Assembly (NCBI GenBank): GCA_041591895.1
Contig: JBFHRE010000008.1
Location: 1-36,587 of the forward strand
Source: JBFHRE01 sp041591895
GTDB taxonomy: Bacteria; Actinomycetota; Acidimicrobiia; Spongiisociales; ZC4RG35
Direction: 5' to 3'
Length of the DNA: 36,587 bases
The position numbers and the translations under genes were made by a program. Each line of letters begins with the position of its first letter. Within the stretch, counting starts at the first letter, position 1. This document shows, one piece after another, positions 24,542 through 32,395 of this stretch. The notes beneath the pieces were generated by a model that had not been told where the DNA came from, made no database searches, and was given only the letters and a program-made list of their open reading frames with translations.

Positions 24542-25192
24542 GTGAACCGTTCCCGACTTCTGTTCGGCGGCTCGATCCTCGCCGTCGGGGTCCTGTTGCT
24601 GCTCGACAATCTCGGAGCCATCGACGACGCCGGTTCCGTCATCGGCGACTGGTGGCCGCTGTTCATCATCGCCGCCGCCCTGTTGATGCTTCCCACCGAT
24701 CGCTGGCAGGCACCCGTGGTGGTCGGGGCAATCGGAGTGATCCTGCTGCTGTCGACCACCGGTGTCGCCGACATCTCGGGCGACATCATCTGGCCGATCG
24801 TCCTCATCGCCATCGGCATCGGGTTGATATTCCGACAGCGGCCGCCGCGCCAGGTCTCCGATGATCGGATCAACGCCTTCACCGCCTTCGGTGGGATCGA
24901 AATGGCGAGCCATTCGCGCGCATTCACGGGAGGAAGCGTTGGCGCGGTGTTCGGCGGTGCCGAGATCGACCTCCGTGACGCCCACCTCGCGGACGGGGCG
25001 CGGATGGACGTGTTCACCGCGTTCGGCGGAACCGAGATCTTCGTGCCTCAAGGCTGGAAGGTGGTGACCCGAGGTCTGCCGCTCTTCGGCGGCTTCGAGA
25101 ATGCGACCAGCAAGGATTCTCTCCCGGCCGACGCCCCCGTTCTGGACATCAACGCCACGGTTCTCTTCGGAGGGTTGGAGGTCAAGCACTGA
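24542..25192 (+). CDS. LiaF-like membrane protein (cell-envelope response type)
   Basis: The 216-residue product has a GTG start at 24542 with a strong ribosome-binding site (AAGGAGGAGA). Four short hydrophobic helices occupy residues 1-96, with glycine-rich turns of the LiaI/LiaF membrane type. The C-terminal half repeats short FGG-containing strands: FTAFGGIEM, AVFGGAEIDLRDA, FTAFGGTEIFVPQGW, LPLFGGFEN and LFGGLEV. This beta-repeat is typical of the LiaF/VraT-like C-terminal domain. Relatives act in envelope stress sensing; the role here is not shown. No two-component genes are adjacent. Confidence 0.8.
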   Translation: MNRSRLLFGGSILAVGVLLLLDNLGAIDDAGSVIGDWWPLFIIAAALLMLPTDRWQAPVVVGAIGVILLLSTTGVADISGDIIWPIVLIAIGIGLIFRQRPPRQVSDDRINAFTAFGGIEMASHSRAFTGGSVGAVFGGAEIDLRDAHLADGARMDVFTAFGGTEIFVPQGWKVVTRGLPLFGGFENATSKDSLPADAPVLDINATVLFGGLEVKH

Positions 25193-25229
25193 GTCGAGCC
25201 CGAACAGCTCGGCTCACGTGTCGACCGAT
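25193..25229. terminator. Possible bidirectional hairpin between convergent genes
   Basis: CGAGC (25195-25199) pairs with GCTCG (25207-25211) over a seven-base loop between the LiaF-like gene and the flavoprotein gene, which converge. There is no T-run. A terminator is plausible but weakly supported. Confidence 0.35.
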
Positions 25230-26465
25230 TCAGGCGACCGGGGCCGACTTGACGACCGCAGCGAGAGCGTCGTACGCCCGCTCCCCGAACTTCTTGTCGT
25301 CCTCGTCGAGCAGGTTGGCCATCACTTTGAGAGTCCACTCCATCAGTGGCCGATTACGAAGCCCTGTGTGCGCAAGAGTCCGCATGACCGCCGGGTTCCC
25401 GATGGCCTTCACGAAGACCCGGGCCATCTTGTAGTACAGGCCGTACTCGTCCTCGAGATTGGCCGTGTAACGATGGAGCAGGCTGAGATCGTCCGCTTCG
25501 ATGGCCCGGGCGATGTGGTCGGCCGCCATCCTCCCGGTCTCGTAGGCGTAGGAGATCCCTTCGCCGTTCCAGGGGTTGATCGCTCCCGCGGCGTCGCCCA
25601 CGATCACCCAGTTGGGCCCGACCAGCGGTCCCCGGGAGAACGACATCGTGAGCTTGCCTCCCACCGGATCGGTGAGCTTCGACTCGGGACCGAGGTCCCA
25701 GTAATCCGGCGCCACCCGCACGTAGTCGTTCATCATCCTGGTGGTATTGACGTGCTTCCATCGCTTGAATGTCGACAGCAGCCCCACCCCGACGTTCACC
25801 GTGCCGTCGCCCAACGGGAAGATCCACCCGTAGCCCGGCATCGACGCCCCGGACTCGTCCCGGATGTCCAACTGGCTCTCCATGAATGAGTCCTTCGAGC
25901 GCGGACTCCGGTAGTAGCCGCGGGCGGCCAGACCCATCGGATAGTCCTTGCGGCGACTGGTGCCCAGGTCGCGACCGAACCGGTTCAGCGATCCGTCGGC
26001 GATGACCACCACCTTCGGCGTGACCATCTCCGTCTCGCCGTCGGAGGACAACTCGACACCCGTCAGCCGTCCGCCGTCCACCACCGGTTTGGCTTCGGTG
26101 TGCTGGCGGATGATGACGCCCTGCTTCTCGGCGAGACGGGCCACCTGCAAATCCAGGTCGCGGCGCCGGATGATCCCACCCCAGTTCGGGAACCGGCTGT
26201 GCTCGGGCCACTCCAATTCGAGCATCAGATCGTCACCGGCGTAGCTCCGCAGTCCGGTGATCTTGTGGAACTCCTGGGCCGAGAAGTCGAAGTCCATGTC
26301 CTGGAGCTGTCGGATCGCCCGCGGCGTCAGCCCGTCGCCACAGGTCTTGTCGCGCGGGAACTCCTTCTTCTCGATGAGTTCGACCGAATGGCCGCCGTGG
26401 GCGAGCCAGTGGGCGGCCGCCGAACCGGCCGGCCCCCCTCCGATCACGAGAACATCTGCAGGCAT
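25230..26465 (-). CDS. Geranylgeranyl reductase family flavoprotein (possible menaquinone side-chain reductase)
   Basis: The 411-residue FAD protein starts MPADVLVIGGGPAGSAAAHWL with the dinucleotide fold, then KEFPRDKTCGDGLTPRAI, the conserved CGDGLTPRA segment of geranylgeranyl reductases. The second FAD motif is VIVGDAAGAINPWNGEGISYA. Relatives reduce isoprenoid double bonds in archaeal lipids, chlorophyll side chains or, in mycobacteria (MenJ), the menaquinone tail. Its place between complex I genes and a quinol-oxidising complex favours a menaquinone role, but that is inference. I chose ATG 26465; the upstream extension to 26570 lies in the rex promoter region. Confidence 0.85.
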   Translation of the reverse strand: MPADVLVIGGGPAGSAAAHWLAHGGHSVELIEKKEFPRDKTCGDGLTPRAIRQLQDMDFDFSAQEFHKITGLRSYAGDDLMLELEWPEHSRFPNWGGIIRRRDLDLQVARLAEKQGVIIRQHTEAKPVVDGGRLTGVELSSDGETEMVTPKVVVIADGSLNRFGRDLGTSRRKDYPMGLAARGYYRSPRSKDSFMESQLDIRDESGASMPGYGWIFPLGDGTVNVGVGLLSTFKRWKHVNTTRMMNDYVRVAPDYWDLGPESKLTDPVGGKLTMSFSRGPLVGPNWVIVGDAAGAINPWNGEGISYAYETGRMAADHIARAIEADDLSLLHRYTANLEDEYGLYYKMARVFVKAIGNPAVMRTLAHTGLRNRPLMEWTLKVMANLLDEDDKKFGERAYDALAAVVKSAPVA

Positions 26466-26541
26466 GCGACGATTGTATGAAGACGCGAATCGCAGCGGGA
26501 ATCGGAGCACCCGGGCCCTGCGCGATATGGTTTCCGGGCAA

Positions 26542-27165
26542 ATGGAATCCTCGCGAATCCCGACGGCCACGGTCGCACGACTCTCGAAGTACCTGGCGAT
26601 CCTCGATGCCGCCGCCGAGCCATCGATCTCCTCCGAGGACCTGGCGACCCTGTCGGGCGGGAACGGCGCCCAGGTGAGAAAGGACCTGTCGTTTCTCGGT
26701 GCGGGCGGAACCCGCGGGATCGGCTACGAAACCGAGACCCTCAGGATGGTCATCCGGCGGGCACTCGGTCTCTCCCAGGAACGGGCGGTGGTCATCGTCG
26801 GAGCCGGCAACCTCGGAACCGCTCTCGCTCGCTATCCGGGGTTCGCGCTGAGAGGTTTCCGAATCGCGGGAGTGTTCGACGACTCGCCGGCGGTGATCGG
26901 AACCGAGGTGGCGGGACAGACGGTGCGACCGATCGGAGAACTGGCAACCGCCATCGATCACCCCGAACTGGCCATCGGGATCATGGCGGTGCCGGCCGAG
27001 TCCGCCCAGTCGGTCGCCGATCTCCTCGTCGAGGCCGGGTTCCGATCGATCCTCAACTTCGCTCCTGCCACCATCCGGGTGAAGGGCAAGGTGCGAATTC
27101 GGCCGGTGGATCTCGCGACGGAGCTGCACATTCTCAGCCACCTCTTGACGCGCTCCGACCCCTAG
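26542..27165 (+). CDS. rex: Redox-sensing transcriptional repressor Rex
   Basis: Rex senses the NADH/NAD+ ratio and represses respiratory and fermentative genes. The N-terminal winged helix reads IPTATVARLSKYLAILD, then ISSEDLATLSGGNGAQVRKDLSFLGAGGTRGIGY, where the VRKDLS recognition region and the GTRGIGY turn are typical. The C-terminal Rossmann domain has VVIVGAGNLGTALARYPGF and ends in a helix for domain swapping (LATELHILSHLL). I chose ATG 26542 because MESSRIPTATVARL matches family N-termini; ATG 26527 would add five residues. It is divergent from the reductase gene with a 61-76-base gap. I found no clear Rex operator (TTGTGAA-type palindrome) in the window. Confidence 0.93.
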   Translation: MESSRIPTATVARLSKYLAILDAAAEPSISSEDLATLSGGNGAQVRKDLSFLGAGGTRGIGYETETLRMVIRRALGLSQERAVVIVGAGNLGTALARYPGFALRGFRIAGVFDDSPAVIGTEVAGQTVRPIGELATAIDHPELAIGIMAVPAESAQSVADLLVEAGFRSILNFAPATIRVKGKVRIRPVDLATELHILSHLLTRSDP

Positions 27166-27204
27166 ACGCCGCTCACGCCAGGCGCGGCCGAATGCTGCCG
27201 GACC
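27166..27204. terminator. Possible hairpin between rex and the cytochrome operon
   Basis: GCCGC (27168-27172) can pair with GCGGC (27184-27188) over an 11-base loop in the gap between two convergent transcription units. There is no T-run. This is low-confidence evidence of a terminator. Confidence 0.25.
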
Positions 27205-27567
27205 CTACAGGGTCGCCTGTTCCTGGCTCTTCTCGTACTGGTCGAGCGCCGCTACGAACATCAGGAACAGGATCAGGCTCGCGAGCAGGAAGGTGATGGC
27301 CGGGATCCGGATCTCGAAGGCATTGAGGCCTTCGATCTCCGCCGGGCGGGGTCCTCTCGGTGCGTACATCACGAACAGGAGGCTGCCGATGGTGTTCCAG
27401 GCGAATATCCCGGCCCCGGTGACGAGGAACCCGAGCTTCTTGCCGAGATTGGTGTAATTGAGCAGATAGACCGTCCCGAAGAACACCAGAAGCGAGGCCA
27501 CGAACAGGAGCATCCCCGTGACGAAGAGATTGGCCGACAGGAGCTCTCTGAAGAATGCTCTGATCAT
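27205..27567 (-). CDS. Small three-helix membrane protein at the end of the cytochrome b6 operon
   Basis: The 120-residue protein has hydrophobic helices at about 14-37 (LFVTGMLLFVASLLVFFGTVYLL), 45-68 and 88-107, and charged ends. It has no cysteine, heme or metal motif; the only histidine-free helices argue against a redox role. The ATG overlaps the stop of the diheme cytochrome gene (ATGA), so it is co-translated with the complex and may be a small structural subunit. I do not recognise the family. Confidence 0.75.
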   Translation of the reverse strand: MIRAFFRELLSANLFVTGMLLFVASLLVFFGTVYLLNYTNLGKKLGFLVTGAGIFAWNTIGSLLFVMYAPRGPRPAEIEGLNAFEIRIPAITFLLASLILFLMFVAALDQYEKSQEQATL

Positions 27568-29270
27568 CTTGGACCCTTTCCGGTCAGATCACCGGCCCGC
27601 AACCACATCGCCAGGTTCATCAGATCCTCCTCGGAGAGGACCTTGCCGAAGCCCGGCATGCGGCCGCTGCCAAACCCGTTCACGCCGTACGGCTTGTTCA
27701 CCTCGGCTCCGACCTCGAGGAACGAAGCCAGTTCATCATCGGATAGGAACTGAACCGACGCCCGTCCATCCCAGAGCGCCGGACCGAATCCACCCGAACC
27801 GGCCTCCTGGGTGAACGGTGCACCGGCCGAGAAGCCCGATGTGTGGCAACGAGCGCAATACCCGTTGAAGATTCCCACCACCCGCTCCGCCCGAGCGACG
27901 TCGCCGTCGAACACGTTGGCGGCGATCGCCTCGAAGTCGAATTCCCACTTCTTGTCCTGCTGGGCCTGCCTGAGCTCCTCGAGGGTCTCGTTGGCCGCGG
28001 TCAGCAGCCGCTCCCCGTTTTCTCGGTTGATCTGGGCGTTGAGGGCGATCGTCTCGAGGCTCGAGACCGCCGTGGTCGCAGTGCGGACGTCCCCACGGCC
28101 TCCCTGGGATTCCGGGTTGAGTGGATCGAGAGCGGTGGTGGCGAAACCCGCCGGGAGGACCAGACCTTGCGCCTCACCGATCACCGCCGACAGCTGCACC
28201 TCGGCGGCGTCGGATAGCCCGTCGCCGTCGCCATCATCGCCAGTGTCGGCGATGGCCGCCTCGACTTTGTCCGCCACCGGACCGAGCACCGGAGCGGCAT
28301 CGGCCGACAGCCCTCTGAGCACGTCCAACAGTTCTGCTGCCACGTCGGCATCGGACGACCCGTTCGTCTCGGCGTTCGCAGGATCGAACGTCCGCTCCTG
28401 CTCGAGCCCCGGCAGCAGAAGGAAGCTCTTCGCCTCGGCTGTGATTGCGTTGATGCCCGACTCGGCTGCGTCGGATAGCCCGTCACCGTCGGAGTCGACC
28501 CCGGCATCGGCGCCATCGAGGATGTCGCGGGCCCGCTCGGCGATGTCACGGGCGATGTCTTCGAGTTCCGGGGCCCGCTCGACCTCGGCGATCAACTGCT
28601 CCTGGCGGACGATGGCGGTTTCCATTGCAGCCTCGGCCCCGGCCAGACCGGTGAGGGCACCGTCGATGGTCTCCTGCACCCTCGCGGCAGCCGCGGCTTG
28701 GGAGACCTGGTTGGCCTCCAGGTAGTTGACGATGTCGTCCACCTGCTGGCTGGTGAGTGGACCGCCCCCTGGCGTACCCCACGCCGGCATCGGGCTGTTG
28801 CCACGCCCATAAGTCACCCAATAGGCGACCTCGTCGCGCCCGTACCGGTAGAAGATGTCGTTGAGCGCCGGTGCGGCCCACAGCACCGTGGCCCCGGTCC
28901 GCTTCTCGGTGTAGTTGGCGGCCCCGCCGACTCCATCTGGACCGTGACAGCCGTAACACGCCAGTTCCTCGACGAGATGTTCGCCTCGCGTGACCGACTC
29001 CGCGTCGAACTGTTCGACGAAGTCCTCCTGGCGGGGGTTCTCGAACAGGTAGTAAAGGGGAAGGCCAACAGCAAGGAACCCTGACAGCAGGATGGCGGCC
29101 ATCTGGGTGCGCTCCAGGCGCCGGGTCTCGAGGACGTCATCGGTGGTGCCGGGAGCGAGGTTGGACGGAATTTCCTCCGGACCCCGCGAGCGCAACGCCG
29201 ACACACCGATGAAGGCGAGCCAGGCAATGGCGGCGAGCACCGCCAGGGTCGTCACCAGGGTGGGGCTCAC
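27564..29270 (-). CDS. Membrane-anchored diheme cytochrome c with inserted calcium-binding-type repeats
   Basis: The 568-residue product has two helices (about 3-25 and 57-76). A first cytochrome c domain follows with heme motif CYGCH (105-109) and likely Met ligand M161 (SPMPAWG). The second domain near the C-terminus has CARCH (472-476) and M538 (GRMPGFG). Between them lie about 270 residues of helical, acidic sequence with two copies of a DxDGDGLSDAAE loop (D259-E270 and D346-E357), each followed some 25 residues later by a F/LDPxNxE motif. These look like thrombospondin-3/EF-hand-like calcium loops; the copies are about 87 residues apart and share a 17-base identical DNA stretch (28468-28484 and 28207-28223). 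It shares one base with the Rieske stop. It is the likely electron acceptor of the complex. Confidence 0.85.
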   Translation of the reverse strand: MSPTLVTTLAVLAAIAWLAFIGVSALRSRGPEEIPSNLAPGTTDDVLETRRLERTQMAAILLSGFLAVGLPLYYLFENPRQEDFVEQFDAESVTRGEHLVEELACYGCHGPDGVGGAANYTEKRTGATVLWAAPALNDIFYRYGRDEVAYWVTYGRGNSPMPAWGTPGGGPLTSQQVDDIVNYLEANQVSQAAAAARVQETIDGALTGLAGAEAAMETAIVRQEQLIAEVERAPELEDIARDIAERARDILDGADAGVDSDGDGLSDAAESGINAITAEAKSFLLLPGLEQERTFDPANAETNGSSDADVAAELLDVLRGLSADAAPVLGPVADKVEAAIADTGDDGDGDGLSDAAEVQLSAVIGEAQGLVLPAGFATTALDPLNPESQGGRGDVRTATTAVSSLETIALNAQINRENGERLLTAANETLEELRQAQQDKKWEFDFEAIAANVFDGDVARAERVVGIFNGYCARCHTSGFSAGAPFTQEAGSGGFGPALWDGRASVQFLSDDELASFLEVGAEVNKPYGVNGFGSGRMPGFGKVLSEEDLMNLAMWLRAGDLTGKGPR

Positions 29271-30151
29271 TAGTGCTCCTCCTCCCCGGCCGCGGTGGCG
29301 GCGATGCAGGAGGGTCCCTGCGGATACCGCACCGACGGTTCCGGGGCGCGGGGGGTTTGGACGATCGAACCGGTCTTGACGATCAGGTCACCGGCCGAGT
29401 TCAACTCCACCTGGAACCGATCGAGGTTGCGAGGTGCCGGCCCGTCGAACCACTCGCCGATCCCGTTGTACTTGGAGCCGTGGCAGGGGCACTCGAAACC
29501 TTGTGACGGCTGGCACCACGGCACCCGGCAACCGAGATGCACGCACCTCTGGTACAGCGCCATGATCCCGTCCGTATCCACTCCGGCCCCGTCGAACTGT
29601 GCGGACAGGAGGTCGGGCGCCGGCACGATGTAGGCGCGGGCTTCAGGGATGAACACCGGCGTGACCGTGCCATCGTCGTTGACGGCCTGGTCGAGAAGCG
29701 ATTGCGGGTTGCCGACATTCACGTCTGCACCAAAACCCCCGGACACCTTCGGCCAGAGGAACGCCAGCATGTCGATGGCCAGCACCCCCATGAAGGTCCC
29801 AAAGGTGGCGCCGATCGCCCGGTTGAAGAACATCCGCCGGGTGATGCCGGCCTCCTCCGGCGACGCTTCGACCAAACGCTGGGCGGTCGCCACCACCACC
29901 CCGGCCGGCTCCTCCTCGACCCGGACTTCGACCTCGACCTCCGCCCCATCCATGGCCTCCGCGGCTTCCATGGGGTCGGATGGCAGGTCTATCGCCGGTC
30001 GAACCCCTCGATCGGCGGCCAGTGCTTCCCGATCCAGTTGCGAACGCCACTCGGACCCGGCCGAACGCCGGAATGCGATCACGAACGCTGCGGCCGCGGC
30101 GAAGATCGCCACTCCGGCTACGCCGACCAGGACGATTGTCTGCGTGGTCAT
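29270..30151 (-). CDS. Rieske [2Fe-2S] protein of the cytochrome b6-type complex
   Basis: The Rieske protein takes electrons from quinol at the Qo site. Cluster motifs are C203-V-H205-L-G-C208 and C221-P-C223-H224, with C208 and C223 expected to form the disulfide. The 293-residue protein is longer than plastid or Bacillus relatives. It has an N-terminal helix (about 5-27), an acidic cytoplasmic linker (EVEVEVRVEEEP), then TRRMFFNRAIG (104-114) directly before a second helix to about 134. The twin arginine there is the Tat-type signal often seen in actinobacterial Rieske proteins. The ATG overlaps the subunit IV stop (ATGA), and the stop shares one base with the cytochrome c start. Confidence 0.94.
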   Translation of the reverse strand: MTTQTIVLVGVAGVAIFAAAAAFVIAFRRSAGSEWRSQLDREALAADRGVRPAIDLPSDPMEAAEAMDGAEVEVEVRVEEEPAGVVVATAQRLVEASPEEAGITRRMFFNRAIGATFGTFMGVLAIDMLAFLWPKVSGGFGADVNVGNPQSLLDQAVNDDGTVTPVFIPEARAYIVPAPDLLSAQFDGAGVDTDGIMALYQRCVHLGCRVPWCQPSQGFECPCHGSKYNGIGEWFDGPAPRNLDRFQVELNSAGDLIVKTGSIVQTPRAPEPSVRYPQGPSCIAATAAGEEEH

Positions 30152-31116
30152 TCGAAATGCACCCAGTCCTTCAAGTCGTCGAAGAAGACTCCGTCACGCC
30201 ACGGGTAGGAGAAGTTGAATCCTCGTCCCCGGAAGAGGACGCCGAGGATCGACAGGGTGGCGGAACCGCACAGGAAGATCGTGTACAGCATGATCGCGAA
30301 CTTGCGGTCCGACGGCTTGGTGGATGGGTTCCGATCCACGTACGGGATCATCATGAACCCGATCAGCCCGACGATCGTGGGCACCGTGACCCCGGCGATC
30401 TGCGGATCGAAGTAGGACAGGAGCTCCTGGAGGCCGAGGAAGTACCAGGGCGCCTTCGAGGGGTTGGGGGTGGCGTTCACGTTGGCCGGTTCGAGGAGCG
30501 GCGAATGGATGACCACCGACATCACCAGAAGGAGAGCGGTGATGGCGAGCAGAGCCACGAACTCGATCAGCATCAGGTGCGGCCAGGTGTTGACCTTGTC
30601 GGTCGGTTCCGCCTTGACCTGCTGAATCGCCTTGGCCTTGACCACGGTGAGCAGACGCTGGGTGCGGACGCCTTCCGGAGCCCCGGTCGGAGGGGCCACC
30701 GGACGGGGTGACACGGTTGCCGCGACGCGACCGGAACCGTTGCCCGAGTGACCGTTGCCCGATTCGGGCACCGCGGGCGCATCGGCCACGGCGACGGCAC
30801 CGGCCGGAGTGGTCTGAGCCGGGGCGGTTTCCGCAGGGACCGCCTCAGCTGGGGCGGGTTCTGATGCAGCGGCCACCGATTCGGGCTGGGTCGATTCGGG
30901 TTGGGTCGATTCGGGTTGGGTCGATTCGGGCTGGGACGATTCGGGTTGGGACGATTCGGGCTGGGACGATTCGGGTTGGGCAGCTGCAGCGGCCGGTGGC
31001 GGGGTGGGTGGGGCCTCTCCCCGCATCTCGGCGAGGATCTGCTCCACCGGGACGCCCAGCGCCTTGGCCTTCGCTTCGGCCGATCGGCGGAGCAGGCTCT
31101 CGGGAATCTCAGCCAC
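30148..31116 (-). CDS. Cytochrome b subunit IV-like protein with a repeat-bearing N-terminal arm
   Basis: The C-terminal half (about 175-322) is the subunit IV part of a split cytochrome b: three helices and NATPNPSKAPWYFLGLQELL, in which APWY (222-225) stands at the Qo-site PEWY position; the glutamate is missing, as in several menaquinol-type relatives. The first 160 residues are extra. They start with the helical motif PESLLRRSAEAKAKALGVPV, then seven QPESS/QPEST pentapeptides (about 47-80) and an Ala/Pro/Glu-rich linker. The same motif opens the two monoheme cytochromes at 34666 and 35450. The GTG start at 31116 has AAGGAG eight bases upstream. Confidence 0.9.
   Translation of the reverse strand: MAEIPESLLRRSAEAKAKALGVPVEQILAEMRGEAPPTPPPAAAAAQPESSQPESSQPESSQPESTQPESTQPESTQPESVAAASEPAPAEAVPAETAPAQTTPAGAVAVADAPAVPESGNGHSGNGSGRVAATVSPRPVAPPTGAPEGVRTQRLLTVVKAKAIQQVKAEPTDKVNTWPHLMLIEFVALLAITALLLVMSVVIHSPLLEPANVNATPNPSKAPWYFLGLQELLSYFDPQIAGVTVPTIVGLIGFMMIPYVDRNPSTKPSDRKFAIMLYTIFLCGSATLSILGVLFRGRGFNFSYPWRDGVFFDDLKDWVHFE
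30877..30981. repeat. 15-bp tandem repeat (7 units) in the subunit IV gene
   Basis: Seven units of the plus-strand form cgattcgggYtgggW cover 105 bases. They keep the reading frame and encode (S/T)QPES repeats in the N-terminal arm. Units differ only at two positions, which suggests recent expansion by slippage and a copy number that may vary between strains. Confidence 0.95.
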
Positions 31117-31159
31117 GGGCCATCTCCTTGCTCGCCGGATTCGTCACGATCACAGGCTT

Positions 31160-31186
31160 CATTCTCACAGGGCCATTCTCACAGGG
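31160..31186. repeat. 14-bp direct repeat at the 3' end of the cytochrome b6 gene
   Basis: The sequence cattctcacaggg occurs twice in a row here. On the minus strand it repeats the CCTGTGA that ends the b6 gene, so a duplicate stop region lies in the 62-base gap before subunit IV. It has no obvious function. Confidence 0.6.
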
Positions 31187-31937
31187 GCCCCGAGATCCCG
31201 CCGTCCTTGCGGACTCGCCAGAAGTGGACAGCCATGAAGATGACGATGATGAAGGGGAAGAACAGAACGTGCAGCACGTAGAACCGCAGCAGCGTGGCGG
31301 CGGTGACCTCGGGACCGGCGAGGAGAGCGAATTTCACCTGATCGCCGACCACCGGCACGAAACCCGCCATGTTGGTTCCCACGGTCACGGCCCAGAGGGC
31401 GAGCTGGTCCCAAGGCAGCAGATAGCCGGAGAACGACAGCAACAGCGTGAGAAGCAGGAGGACCACTCCGACGACCCAGTTGAACTCGCGAGGCGGCTTG
31501 TACGCACCGTGATAGAACACCCGGCTCATGTGGAGGAACACGCTGAGCACCATGAGGTGCGCCCCCCATCGGTGCATGTTCCGGACCAGCGACCCAAAGG
31601 CCACTCCGGTCGAGAGCGCCTGCACGTCTGCGTACGCCCGCTCGGCCGTAGGGGCGTAATAGAACATCAGGAAGATGCCGGTGATCGTCAGCAGGATGAA
31701 CAGGAAGAAGCTCAGTCCGCCGAGGCAGAGCGTGTAGCTCAAGCGCACCCCGTGCCGCTTCACCTTCACCGGGTGGAGGTGATACAGCACGTTGTTCATG
31801 ATCACGTACGAACGGTTCCGAGGGCTGTCGGCGTAGCCCTTCTTGAACGGCGAGCCGGGACGCAGGATGGAATCCATCACCTGGCTGCCGCGCAGCCGGT
31901 CCATCTGCTCGCTGACTCTCTCCTTGATCGTTGCCAC
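31179..31937 (-). CDS. Cytochrome b6-type subunit with heme-ci cysteine
   Basis: This 252-residue four-helix cytochrome b ligates two b hemes and forms the quinone sites. The heme ligands are H122 and H136 (HRWGAHLMVLSVFLH) and H223 and H238 (LHVLFFPF, AVHFWRV). Cys71 in YTLCLGGLSFF corresponds to Cys35 of cytochrome b6, which binds the extra heme ci. From general knowledge of b6 numbering (C35, H86, H100, H187, H202), all five residues are shifted by exactly 36, so the alignment has no gap. GYLLPWDQLALWAV also matches b6. The GTG at 31937 has AGGAGG just upstream, overlapping the ferredoxin stop. Confidence 0.95.
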   Translation of the reverse strand: MATIKERVSEQMDRLRGSQVMDSILRPGSPFKKGYADSPRNRSYVIMNNVLYHLHPVKVKRHGVRLSYTLCLGGLSFFLFILLTITGIFLMFYYAPTAERAYADVQALSTGVAFGSLVRNMHRWGAHLMVLSVFLHMSRVFYHGAYKPPREFNWVVGVVLLLLTLLLSFSGYLLPWDQLALWAVTVGTNMAGFVPVVGDQVKFALLAGPEVTAATLLRFYVLHVLFFPFIIVIFMAVHFWRVRKDGGISGPL

Positions 31938-31945
31938 TCGTCCTC

Positions 31946-32395
31946 CTACCACCGCATGCCGTATGCGTAACCGTTCTTGAAGTCTCGCTGACCCGTGTCG
32001 ACATCCCAAGGCCGGGCGTTGAGACCGAGCTCCTCGGCCTGAGCGGCCAGCGACCCCTCGAACTTACCCAGTGAGATCACACCGGTCGGGCACCGGTCGA
32101 TGCACAGCGCGCATCGGGTGCACTCGTCCTCGTCGACGACGAAGAATCCGAAGTTGGTGGGATCGGTCTTCGGGTCGTCGACTCCCAGCGTCTCGGTGAT
32201 GGCCGAAACCGAGAGGTAGTGGATGCACTTCCAGGGACAGATGTCCACGCAGCCCTCGCAGAGGATGCACTCGGCCTGATCGATGTGCAGGAACTGCTTG
32301 GGCCGCAGCTTGTCCTTGAAATAGTCGCCTTCCACCAAGGCGAGTTGGTAGTCGTCTCTGAACGGCGGAGTCTCGTCGACAACTCCACGCGGCAT
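31946..32395 (-). CDS. Dicluster [4Fe-4S] ferredoxin in the cytochrome b6 operon
   Basis: The 149-residue protein has two complete cluster motifs: C43/C46/C49/C53 (CILCEGCVDICP) and C92/C95/C98/C102 (CTRCALCIDRCP), with an extra C57. About 38 residues lie between the motifs, so it resembles NuoI and other membrane-complex-associated ferredoxins more than small soluble ones. It has no membrane helix or signal peptide, so it acts on the cytoplasmic side. It shares one base with the upstream membrane gene (TGATG), and its stop overlaps the b6 ribosome-binding site. This tight placement suggests that it is a subunit of the complex, feeding or taking electrons on the cytoplasmic side near heme ci. 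Confidence 0.92.
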   Translation of the reverse strand: MPRGVVDETPPFRDDYQLALVEGDYFKDKLRPKQFLHIDQAECILCEGCVDICPWKCIHYLSVSAITETLGVDDPKTDPTNFGFFVVDEDECTRCALCIDRCPTGVISLGKFEGSLAAQAEELGLNARPWDVDTGQRDFKNGYAYGMRW

